Below, one piece after another: positions 21,561 through 29,346 of a stretch of DNA of 29,346 nucleotides. Origin of the DNA: Hofstenia miamia (taxonomy: Eukaryota > Xenacoelomorpha > Acoela > Hofsteniidae). The stretch's first letter is position 1, and each line of letters starts with the position of its first letter. The stretch covers positions 27,314 to 56,659 of the forward strand of contig CABFPE010000017.1 of NCBI GenBank assembly GCA_900660155.1, given 5' to 3'. The translations under genes were made by a program, and so were the position numbers. The notes below the pieces were generated by a model. That model was not told the DNA's origin, made no database searches, and saw only the letters and a program-made list of their open reading frames with translations.

Positions 21561-24500
21561 TTTTAATGCATTAATCATTGCATTCATTTTTTTAGAAATA
21601 TCGGTTTTAGAATGTAATTTTCGATATCTTGGGTAAGTGAGAGTTAAATTTCAATCATTGCTGTAAGGTCCGAAAGATTGAAATAACATAAGTCATTGAA
21701 CGATTCAAAATTTCCGATTAGGACAAAAACTGATCATTATTAATGACAATTAAAGGAATGCCGTTTCCATCTTCAACTGCTCCCCGTGAAATAAATACAG
21801 CAACAGAGCGTACAGTTGTTCATGTTCTTGTGCATCACTATCGTTGCCAAGGTCACTCAGCCTATGTTATCAAGAAAAATCTTCTGGAGGTTGATGGCTG
21901 GATCGTCTCAGAAGGCGCAATAAGAAAGATGTGGAACAAGGAACTTGAAAAGATTGCAGACAGGAGAGGTTATGGTGGCGGTTAATCCATGAAATTCCTA
22001 CCCGAATTCACGAGATTTCAAAGAATCAAGGTGCAAAAATTCATCCATCAAGGCGCAGCAAAAATTCTGAGAAGAAATGTCTTTGTCCTGTTTGTTTCAA
22101 TGGTGATGATGACTAATTTGAAATGCTGCTGTTGGAATTGAATGACGATTTTGATGAGTGATAATGAATGATTCGATATAAATGTTAATTGCTTTTAGAT
22201 GCACATATACCATGAATATATAACTTTTGTATCAATATGCTTACTTTTCATTACCAAATGAGACGAAAAATATGTCGGTTTGAATCATTTAACGTTAATC
22301 GAAAACCCCTTAGCTTGCTTTATCTTTCTTGACATTTCTAAAGCTTTTGATCGGCTCCCTCATTCTATCCTTCTTGACAAATTAAGTTTATTTGGCTTTG
22401 ACGCTGATTTCATCGAACTCTTTCAGTCTTACCTGTCCAATCGTCGTCAGTGTGTCAAAATCAACTCGTCTATTTCTTCCCCTGCTCTTGTCTCTAGTGG
22501 TGTTCCTCAAGGTTCCGCGTTTGCTGTTCTCTTCTTCCTTGTTGCTATCAACGACTCCTTCAATCTGTCCTCAACTCATCCTGTCTACTGTACTTTGATG
22601 ACACAGCGATTTTCAACTTTGGTAGTTCTTTTGCCTCCAATATTACCTATGATCTTGAGCTTTTGTCTACTTGGTCTTCTGTTAAATATCTTGATTTTAG
22701 CCCAAGCAAGACATGTGGTATTTCCTTTCCTGTATCGCCCCTTCTGATCTTCCTCTTCCTGTGAACTTTTCCCTTCATCATACCCATCTTGGAGTTCAAC
22801 TGGCTGATAACTTAAATTGGTCTGGTCATGTGTCCTTACGTCTCCGCAAAGCTAATTCCTCACTCTTTGCCCTCTTCCGCAATGTTCCCTTTAATTCCAC
22901 GACTGCTGTGAAACTCTTTATCAAGGCCATTCCTCGCGCCATTCTTCTCTATGCATCTCTCTGTTGATGGCCTTCCCGTTCCTTGTTCCACTCTATGGAA
23001 CGTTTCCAGAAGCGTGAATTCAAATGGATCTCTCCCTTGCCATGCAAAGACGCCCTTCTCAAATTCTCCACTCTCCCACTGTCACTCTACTTCCATGCCT
23101 GTGATCTCCTTCTGGTCAATCGACTACTCACTCGAAAATTGTATCTTGATCCTTTTTGATTTCATTAAGTTCTCTGATTCCCGCTCCACTCGCTCTGATG
23201 ATGTTGTCACTTTCTCCATTCGTCGTCCCAAGAAACATCACACCCTTCACTCGTTTTTCAATCATGCTTGTACTGTTGCTAATTACATCTTGACTCTCAA
23301 CCCTCCAACAGCGATTGATTTCTTTTCCCCGCCACCGAGCTTCAAGAAATCTTTGATGAATTTCCTCTTTGCTGAGCCCTTCTCCAACTTCGCCTACTCT
23401 TAAATTTGCTCCTATTTCATCTTCTGTGACTGTCTTCGCGGCCGTAAAACCTGACTTGTTTTTATTTTTTTTGTAGTGTATGCCTTCAGCGGCTAAATAA
23501 AGTCATTCAACTTGTTATCAATTCCTTAGCCAAAAGATCAATTTGCTATCATTAAAATTCACATAACACTAAATATGAATTATGGGGTTATCTTTCCTAT
23601 AGTCCTCTTTACAAGTTATGACTTCACAATGGCAGTTTCACAAGCAATTTCGTGCTTGTTTCAAAAAGAAGAACTAAACAGTGAATTTAGAATTATTGTA
23701 TCATATTAAAGTTAAGGAAAGTTTTGCTTCTCTTATGAATTAAGCTATGCAAGTCATGAAAATTAAGAATNATATATATCATTATCATCAAATTTTAAAT
23801 GTAAAACTAAATGTTATACCTGCTAACGACACTTGAAAAACCTTCAAACGTTGCGCCGTGCTCTTGAAAGGCCTCAGAAAACCAATCATCAAATTGAGTT
23901 ACAAAACCTTTCTTTTGTACGCGTTTATGTGCCAGACCNCATCTTGACTCTCAACCCTCCAACAGCGATTGATTTCTTTTCCCCGCCACCGAGCTTCAAG
24001 AAATCTTTGATGAATTTCCTCTTTGCTGAGCCCTTCTCCAACTTCGCCTACTCTTAAATTTGCTCCTATTTCATCTTCTGTGACTGTCTTCGCGGCCGTA
24101 AAACCTGACTTGTTTTTATTTTTTTTGTAGTGTATGCCTTCAGCGGCTAAATAAAGTCATTCAACTTGTTATCAATTCCTTAGCCAAAAGATCAATTTGC
24201 TATCATTAAAATTCACATAACACTAAATATGAATTATGGGGTTATCTTTCCTATAGTCCTCTTTACAAGTTATGACTTCACAATGGCAGTTTCACAAGCA
24301 ATTTCGTGCTTGTTTCAAAAAGAAGAACTAAACAGTGAATTTAGAATTATTGTATCATATTAAAGTTAAGGAAAGTTTTGCTTCTCTTATGAATTAAGCT
24401 ATGCAAGTCATGAAAATTAAGAATTTAAATTTTAAGAAAACATTCTATATTAATTATGAATAAACTTATAAAGGCACATTTTACTGTGATATCTACTTCC

Positions 24501-24781
24501 CAAAAATATGATAAAATGTAAAAAGCGATTGTGTCAATGTGCGCACTAAATTATAATGCATTAATCAATTCATCATGTTTTTAGTTGCTAAGGTCATCAC
24601 GTGTGGGTTCAGCCTTACGTAGAGTATAAAAAAATTAAAATTAGTGTCAAGAGAAACTTTTTGCAACACTACGCCTTTTCTAAAAACTATGTTTTTTAAA
24701 GAATAAAACTTTTTCTACACATTTGTTCATTTTAAAAAGTGAAATATTTCGCGTGAAACAACATCCGCCTACATATTTTTA

Positions 24782-24819
<38 letters not shown>

Positions 24820-25067
24820 TCCAAATATACTATTGATTTTTCATAGTAATGCCAATATCGTGATATTTTGTGTGATATCTAACTGAAGCGAACCGACTCC
24901 CAAAATGTTTCTAACCCGGGCCCTAAAAAAGTCAATGCATTCTTTCCATTTATAACAATTCGGTTATAATTATATGAGCAATTGTGGAAAATAGCATTCA
25001 GGATGTAAAATGTTGAAAACTACGTTTTTCGTACAAAATTGTCTTACATGGATNCTACATATTTTTA

Positions 25068-25105
<38 letters not shown>

Positions 25106-25787
25106 TTATCATCAAATTTTAAATGTAAAACTAAATGTTATACCTGCTAACGACACTTGAAAAACCTTCAAACGTTGCGCCGTGCTCTTGAAAGGCCTCA
25201 GAAAACCAATCATCAAATTGAGTTACAAAACCTTTCTTTTGTACGCGTTTATGTGCCAGACCTAATCGATGCCTTAAACTAGTCTCATCGGCAGGATTAA
25301 TAGGATCCGCAGGATAGATTGTTTTTCGAAGAGGTGGGCGGTCTTCCTTCCAAAATCTAATATTTTAAAATGAATAACATAATAAACAATTTATACACTG
25401 CATTTATAAATTTTTGCAAGGAGGTATTTCCAAAAAACATTTTTTGTGATATTAATGCAAGAATGAGTAGTTAAAAAATGGTTGTTTCAAATATGTACAT
25501 GCTACATCACAATTCTTAGATCCCATATAGCACTTGCAAAAAATTAATCACAAATAATGCATCCAGCATTCATGCCTTAATATTAAAAATTAATTAATTG
25601 CTCACCTATATTCCTTTCTGGTAACAGGAGCCACACGATCAGGTTCAATATTTGGCTTTGGTTTTTCAGTGACGTCGACAACATTAACGTCAATAATATT
25701 TGATTTTCGTGTCATTGGTATCTTGTTATCGGATTTGGAGGAATACAATCTGCATATCTGACTACTAAGAATTTTTACTCTTTTCAT
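18285..25787 (-). CDS. ECSIT: ECSIT, mitochondrial complex I assembly/Toll adaptor
   Basis: The exons are 25787-25606, 25356-25144, 21449-21236, 20966-20639, 19252-19095 and 18482-18285. As joined they give 430 residues; human ECSIT has 431. In the mitochondrion ECSIT works with NDUFAF1 and ACAD9 to assemble respiratory complex I. A cytosolic pool links Toll receptors through TRAF6. The N-terminus (MKRVKILSSQICRLYSS) is basic and serine-rich like a mitochondrial targeting peptide. Conserved blocks are RKWGFMEFCYVAIEYM, DIRAYNLLLNQFPRG, VIPNKETISILE, NPYPLPQVLPTDPFQL, IVEGPTRLWLRDK and EWVEHLIRDNP. The first four introns have clean phases. The join between the last two exons is uncertain, and the G-P-x-F-A-x-C block expected there was not found. 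The gene lies upstream of RecQ4 on the same strand. Confidence 0.88.
19095..19252 (-). CDS. ECSIT: ECSIT exon 5
   Basis: Acceptor gtatttag|GC; residues 313-365. PTRLWLRDKQLMYMTLRSEA is followed by an acidic EWLPDDDEYRTYATSI segment, equivalent to the E-W-x-x-Y-Y region of the human protein. Two donors are possible. TTT|GTTAAT (end at 19095, phase 0) is used here; TC|GTTTGT (end at 19099, phase 2) is the alternative. Confidence 0.8.
19253..20638. other. ECSIT intron 4: nothing recognised
   Basis: A 1386-base AT-rich intron. No ORF, transposon signature or RNA was recognised on either strand. Confidence 0.45.
20639..20966 (-). CDS. ECSIT: ECSIT exon 4: PNKET and NPYP blocks
   Basis: Acceptor ttttttttag|GAA and donor GAAG|GTCATT; residues 204-312 plus one base of Gly313. 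It contains VIPNKETISILESVF, KLRNMNPYPLPQVLPTDPFQ and LALRRISDFD, matching the M-P-N-K-E-T and N-P-(F/Y)-P segments of ECSIT. It ends at IIVEG. The donor is weak after position +2, but the next exon restores the frame exactly (VEG-PTRLWLRDK). Confidence 0.93.
21236..21449 (-). CDS. ECSIT: ECSIT exon 3: PPR-like helical core
   Basis: Acceptor ttttttag|A and donor GAG|GTAATT; residues 132-203. It carries SKTIRKWGFMEFCYVAIEYM and EKDIRAYNLLLNQFPRGPLR, the most conserved ECSIT stretch (V-E-x-D-x-x-x-Y-N-x-L-L-N-x-F-P). The helices resemble pentatricopeptide repeats, which in this family serve protein contacts. Confidence 0.93.
21525..21558. repeat. (AT)n microsatellite
   Basis: Thirty-four bases of uninterrupted alternating AT in ECSIT intron 2, about 75 bases from the exon 3 acceptor. 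Confidence 0.95.
21743..22165 (+). other. Unrecognised coding-like stretch in ECSIT intron
   Basis: The plus strand is open 21743-21985 (80 residues: ATERTVVHVLVHHYRCQGHS, then LLEVDGWIVSEGAIRKMWNK and a C-terminal RRGYGGG). A shifted frame continues IHEIPTRIHEISKNQGAKIH and ends with CLCPVCFNGDDD, which has C-x-x-C spacing. Codon usage and base content are richer than the AT-rich flanks, suggesting recently coding DNA. The first part looks helical, perhaps helix-turn-helix. I do not recognise the family; a transposon-derived ORF broken by one frameshift is my best guess. Confidence 0.3.
22285..23520 (+). mobile_element. 5'-truncated LINE with RT domain
   Basis: The sequence is visibly C/T-rich against the AT-rich intron. 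22280-22560 encodes FIFLDISKAFDRLPHSILLD, YLSNRRQCVKIN and SSGVPQGSA (RT motifs A and B). After a frame change comes LYFDDTAIFNF (catalytic motif C, as YFDD) near 22595, then LELLSTWSSVKYLDFSPSKT. A third frame, 22740-22967, has HTHLGVQLADNLNWSGHV. A fourth gives MERFQKREFKWISPLPCKDA and the C-terminus ends near 23403. An AATAAA at about 23497 near the element's end fits a LINE 3' terminus. At least three frame breaks make it inactive. It resembles arthropod Jockey/CR1-group elements. Confidence 0.8.
24787..24816. repeat. (TA)n microsatellite
   Basis: Thirty bases of alternating TA. Its left flank is repeated at 25055-25072, so it and the tract at 25073-25102 are probably one locus. Confidence 0.9.
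25073..25102. repeat. (TA)n microsatellite, likely same locus
   Basis: Alternating TA next to exon 2 of ECSIT, directly after the N at 25054 and the repeated flank ctacatatttttattaatta. Confidence 0.9.
25144..25356 (-). CDS. ECSIT: ECSIT exon 2
   Basis: This exon encodes 71 residues in symmetric phase 2 (acceptor aatattag|A, donor AGCAG|GTATAA). It begins FWKEDRPPLRKTIYPAD and ends ATFEGFSSVVSR, which leads into exon 3. The second part aligns with the segment of ECSIT just before the R-K-x-G-x-x-x-F block; the first part is not conserved enough to compare. A second partial copy of this exon at 23822-23938 is an assembly duplicate. Confidence 0.8.
25606..25787 (-). CDS. ECSIT: ECSIT exon 1: targeting peptide
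   Basis: This exon encodes residues 1-60 plus two bases of Arg61 (donor TATAG|GTGAGC). The first 20 residues have Lys, Arg and Ser but no acids, with RLYSS resembling a mitochondrial processing site. The rest is low-complexity linker. On the minus strand a TATA-like taatatata lies about 45 bases before the ATG. Confidence 0.75.
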
Positions 25788-28005
25788 TTTCTAAATCTAA
25801 ACTATATCGTATTCTCAAAAAGCCCGGTATATATTAACATACTAAAAGTAAATATACTTTTTCCACATGTTAGAAATTATTATTTTTAAAACAACATAAT
25901 TAACAAACTAACAAAACGCATTGAAAAGAAATGTAGTAAGTAAAATATTGAGTAATAGTTATACTTTTTGTAAGGAAATTCTCATTGTGTTTAAGTTAAT
26001 AATATAAACTTTATTTGAAAAAGGAAGGCTATCAAATCCCTACTTTAATAATTTTTAAATGTAAGGTTTTCCATTGCACCATCCATGCAAAATTGAAGTT
26101 TGCTCTCGAGAAGCACATTCAAAAGCTCTATAAAATTTCTCGCTTAGTGTATCTTAAAATTTGATATTGGCATATATAGAACGATTAAAATTACATAATT
26201 GAAGCTACAATGCGTGTTTTCGAATATCATCATGATAGAACGTCATGATTTGTACCAATGTCATATGCATAAAATATGAATTTGAATTACACTTTATGAA
26301 TAGAGTTAATTTGGAGAATTGTATTAGGCTGCATTGCTGAAGTGTTTTTCGGGATCTAGATCTAGTGTAATAATTATGACGTACTTCTTTGAAACAATTA
26401 AATTAAATGATATATTCATCTGCCTTTGCATGTCTTAAAATACATTTAAACTAAGAATTTTTTTAAAATGATTGTTTAGAACTGTATGTGGAGTTTTTAA
26501 AGTTTATTATCCAAATTATCATTGTTTGAAGCTTCTAAATCGATAGGAGTGCAATGTATTAAATGTCACCATACATTAAGACCCCAAAAAATTTTTAAAA
26601 TTTTTGTCTTTAAATTAGTACATTTTTTACGACTAAAAAGTTTATTTTACTACTTTTGAGGTATAAATGTACAAAACTTCCGTCAATATACTTTTGAAAT
26701 TTTGAAGTCAAATATTTCTTTTATCAACTCATTCTGTTAGAAGTTATCTTTCTTAAATCGCCAAATTTTAAACTTTTTATGTATTTTACTGTATTTCTAA
26801 ACATTTTTACACACTAGAAATGTTTATTTCTTACGCGTGCCTTCGTGTGACACTATTTTGAACCTTCGCCGGCTTCTGCTTAAGATATTTCCTTACAGAT
26901 TGTTGTGAAAACAGTGTAGCATCCCGACCGTTAGAACAATTAATGAAGAACGATAGGAAACAATAAAGTATGTTATGATGTTCACTAGCGATGAATTATT
27001 ATTAAAAACTATCATTCCGCTAAACAATTTTGAGATTTGGCTATACTCTACTACAATAATTGCAATATTTTGATTGGTTGACAAATTTAATTTGTAAATT
27101 TTACATAATGTTATTTGTTAAACAGAAATAGCAAATTTTAGTAATCCTTTAAGAATTTCACGTGAATGTAAAATTTAAATTTTTACATGAAGTACGAAAA
27201 CAATGTAAATAAACACTTGCAAAGCGATGGGAAATGCAATCAAATAAATAAAAAGTATAAAAAATTGTCGATATGTGCCATTAACTTAACATAATTAACA
27301 AAAATCATACCAATCGCTAACCCGCGATAGCACACTTTAAATATGAATAATTGCGTATAAAAGTAAGATTTGATAAAAAAATTTCTATTATAAAAGTGTA
27401 TTAACGAAATTTCTAAATTCACAACTAGTAAAATAGCAAAATAAACTGTTTACTAGCCCTAAATTATTAAATTACATAAAGTCTACTGGAAAATTGTGCA
27501 TATAACAAATGGAAACAAATCATGGTGTTCTACATGTATACTACATTACTTTTGGTGGGTCATTTCATTTAGATTTAACAAATGGCCTTTGGGCGACTGC
27601 GTTAATGCCTCTGATTTCTCTATATTATAATCCTAGTTGTTCAAATAGGATAAATTTTCAATTGTAGTGTTCTAATTAGAGTCATTTTCAGATCTTAAGA
27701 TTGACTCCTTAATTTTATGGCAATGTTGTAAATCACAAAAGCACGTTTTTGATTGCCCACAACTCTTTTCTAAATACTAGCAGCGCCCTTAAATTTACAG
27801 ACTTATATGTATAAATGTTTTAAAATCATTAAGATTGAATTACTATATGCTATTAGCTAGTGACATTTGCCAAATTTTGATAAAATTTAGAAAACTACCT
27901 AAATTTCATATGAAATAATATTTTTCATATTGCAAATTGAAACAGATTGTTTTTCTTTTGGGTATAGTATTGTATTGTAACTTTTATTAATAATGAATAC
28001 ACATT
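25788..28005. other. ECSIT upstream region: no gene recognised
   Basis: About 2.2 kb, very AT-rich. It should include the ECSIT promoter close to 25788. No Sld2-like or other coding segment, transposon motif or RNA gene was recognised on either strand. Short open frames at 26893-27084 and 27240-27422 (minus) are hydrophobic AT-driven translations. Confidence 0.4.
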
Positions 28006-28009
28006 CACT

Positions 28010-28365
28010 ATCTCAGTCTAAAAACGAAGGAATTTATTAGGAAATATAGATAGCACCCTGTTTGTCTTGGCTTTTGATACTCCTGAAAACCGATTGCGGA
28101 GTCTATCTGCAGAGTAGGGTGTGCTTTGCGGTATGTATATCGATAGAGGGTGGAGAGTGGAATGAGTGATCTTGAATAATTTTCAGTCGGCTTCTCGTAT
28201 CTCTTCAGCAATAGGCGTAAACTCTTTGATGAAACCATGCCTGACTGCTTTTCACTGGAAGTCATCAATTTTCTTCAATGAAGTTTTATTGGCATCTCCC
28301 CAGACTCTTACTCCATACATAATCTTATATTTGACAAAGTTGGATAGTTAAGTCTCCGTAAGCGC
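28010..28365 (-). mobile_element. LINE 3' ORF fragment
   Basis: Minus-strand reading gives FVKYKIMYGVRVWGDANKTS, then LKKIDDFQ, an in-frame stop, KAVRHGFIKEFTPIAEEIRE and, in shifted frame, STLHPLSIYIPQSTP. The YG-x-x-VWG block followed by L-x-K-I/L-D-x-x-Q-x-K-A-x-R is the usual post-RT region of Jockey/CR1-type LINE polymerases. It is truncated and dead. Confidence 0.55.
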
Positions 28366-28429
28366 TCTCACATATAAAAATCTGTTAGCGCATTTCACAA
28401 TTCTATTGACAACTTTCAAATGTTAGCCT

Positions 28430-28690
28430 ACATGATTTAATCGGGCCGACTTTGTTGGGAATTTGTGGAATGTAAACTTGCTCCATCTTAACTACACGAT
28501 TTTAATCGGCTTGATTAAATCGTGTAGTTAAGATGAAGCTCCAACTTTTTCATCCAACTTTGTCAGGAATTTGTGGAATGTAAATTTGCTCCGTCTTAAC
28601 TACACGATTTAATCGGCCCAGCCTAATCGGGGCAATTAAATCTTGTAGTTAAGACGGAAATTTATTCCATTCACCCAACTTTTTTGTAGG
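28430..28690. mobile_element. Foldback element with tandem hairpins
   Basis: Two near-palindromes occur, 28484-28535 (cttaactacacgattt paired with its inverse, about 23-bp stem) and 28592-28656. Both are preceded by the same unit (ggaatttgtggaatgtaaa...) at 28460 and 28568, 108 bases apart. A third half-copy of the tip (ctacatgatttaatcggg) stands at 28432. No coding capacity. The tip ctacacga and the ccaactttt strings recur in the intronic element at 6400-6600. Confidence 0.75.
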
Positions 28691-28846
28691 TGTTCTAAGC
28701 ACCCAACTTTTACTAATTTTATATAATGAAATCAATAAAAATAGGTTATATAGCTTTAATTATTAAAAAATAATATTTTTAAACATTGAATAACAATAAT
28801 TGAAAAATTCTTGAAAAAATTTAATTTATTTTCTGCACATATTGCT

Positions 28847-28876
28847 AATAATAATAATAATAATAATATTAATAAT
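28847..28876. repeat. (AAT)n microsatellite
   Basis: About 30 bases of AAT/TAA repeats with one interruption, immediately before the tRNA-like element. Confidence 0.9.
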
Positions 28877-28955
28877 GGGGCCCTAGTGGCCAAGGGGTAA
28901 AAGGCTAGACTGGGACCGCGAGGACCCGGGTTCGAGCCCGACCCTACCTTCAATT
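28877..28955 (+). promoter_or_regulatory. tRNA-like internal promoter (SINE/LINE head)
   Basis: A-box-like TGGCCAAGGGG at 28887-28897 and B-box-like GGTTCGAGCCC at 28929-28939 are spaced as in a tRNA gene, with a CTGGGACCGCGAGGACCCGG middle. The seven bases on either side do not pair as an acceptor stem and the T-stem is imperfect. This is therefore a tRNA-derived retroelement head and not a working tRNA. The start coincides with the end of an AAT repeat and with a sharp rise in GC. Confidence 0.6.
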
Positions 28956-29097
28956 AGAGTGAAACCAAAAGAAAAGGCCCTCAGTCCCCGGCAGGCCTTA
29001 AATGGTCAGAGGGTGCGAAGAATCTCCGGAAAACAGGCGGACTCGACAATCGGGAGTGTGGACTCGAGAAGTGGCAGAATAGGATCTGCACAGACCA

Positions 29098-29346
29098 ATG
29101 GACAACGGCACAAATGGACAGATGAGCAGAACGGGGCCAGATGAGAGGGGTCACAGGAAGAGAATGTTGGAAGAATGGAGAAAGGCAGGAACAGGATTAG
29201 AAGTTACAGAGCAGAGGCTTGCAGGACAAGTGCGAAAGTTACAGTTGGATGAGAGTAAAGGCAAAAAGAGAGTTGAAAAGGCTAAGCAAAGGGAAGATGA
29301 AGTGATAGACGTTGAGGCAGAAGTGGCGGAAGCAGCAGAACCAGTG
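29098..29346 (+). CDS. Retroelement ORF, N-terminus, cut by window end
   Basis: ATG at 29098 follows an in-frame TAG at 29080, and the frame stays open for 83 codons to the end of the window. It contains DERGHRKRMLEEWRKAG and LEVTEQRLAGQVRKL, resembling the R-(R/K)-R-M-x-x-x-W...L-T-E-Q-R-L-A-x-Q-x-R segment at the start of many LINE ORFs. An acidic run follows (EDEVIDVEAEVAEAAE). It is GC-richer than the rest of the window, which suggests a younger insertion. The gap-free frame may mean an intact element continues to the right. Confidence 0.5.
   Translation, partial: MDNGTNGQMSRTGPDERGHRKRMLEEWRKAGTGLEVTEQRLAGQVRKLQLDESKGKKRVEKAKQREDEVIDVEAEVAEAAEPV

Larger units (their letters stand above)
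23286..25262. other. Scaffold joins with duplicated blocks
   Basis: Single N at 23771, 23939 and 25054 mark joins. Bases 23286-23770 recur at 23940-24424 (485 bases); 23772-23938 recur at 25096-25262 (167 bases, part of ECSIT exon 2 and its donor); 24769-24816 recur at 25055-25102. The simplest reading is one locus order, LINE end, unique intron, (TA)n, exon 2, wrongly expanded. The open frame crossing 23939 is chimeric. Confidence 0.85.

Noticed and set aside
23833..24057. Open frame joining ECSIT exon 2 antisense sequence to the LINE C-terminus
   Set aside because: It crosses the N at 23939, an assembly join between duplicated blocks.
28430..28690. CRISPR-like repeat array
   Set aside because: Only two units, each a hairpin-bearing element of about 108 bases without spacers, in an animal genome; a foldback transposon explains it.
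28756..28953. Minus-strand open frame with a leucine-rich stretch
   Set aside because: The leucine run is the translated AAT repeat and the rest is antisense to the tRNA-like element.
28877..28955. Functional tRNA gene
   Set aside because: A-box and B-box are present, but the acceptor arms do not pair and the T-stem has a mismatch; it reads as a tRNA-derived retroelement head.

Overview
This is nuclear DNA from an animal. Genes are split by GT...AG introns, there are no bacterial-style operons, the background is strongly AT-rich, and the window is crowded with decayed animal-type transposons (non-LTR retrotransposons, Tc1/mariner types, a piggyBac relic, foldback/MITE elements). The transposon set resembles arthropods most, but the sequence alone does not fix the species. 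Several runs of N mark scaffold joins, and two of them are flanked by exact duplications that look like assembly artefacts.

Two conserved host genes, both on the minus strand and head to tail, account for most of the window. ECSIT (25787 down to 18285) encodes a mitochondrial protein of the complex I assembly/Toll-signalling adaptor family. I can place six exons. About 330 bp after its stop comes a RECQL4/RecQ4-type DNA helicase (17954 down to 5119). Its six exons join in frame into a 998-residue product with a CCHC zinc knuckle, all canonical RecQ helicase motifs and the RecQ4-specific C-terminal region. The Sld2-like N-terminal part expected of RecQ4 is not visible.

Layout: 1-2740 holds remnants of non-LTR retrotransposons; 2943-4337 a dead Tc1-like element with two 3' repeat copies; 4345-4693 an unassigned open stretch; 5119-17954 RecQ4, with introns carrying foldback/MITE elements (6400-6600, 7004-7568), a piggyBac-like relic and LINE pieces (10340-11880), a Tc1/mariner-superfamily element with clear inverted repeats (12773-14282) and a mariner fragment (14320-14945); 18285-25787 ECSIT, whose large intron holds an unrecognised coding-like stretch (21743-22165) and a 5'-truncated LINE (22285-23520) partly duplicated by the assembly; 25788-28000 no recognised gene; 28010-28360 a LINE tail on the minus strand; 28430-28690 a foldback element; 28876-29346 a GC-richer retroelement start with a tRNA-like promoter and an open ORF that runs off the window.

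The two host genes have unrelated known roles (mitochondrial assembly/innate signalling, and nuclear DNA replication/repair). Their closeness may be chance or shared transcription. I did not find a convincing new biological system. The most useful observations are the gene structures, the missing segments in both genes, the assembly duplications, and the set of foldback elements sharing sequence motifs.
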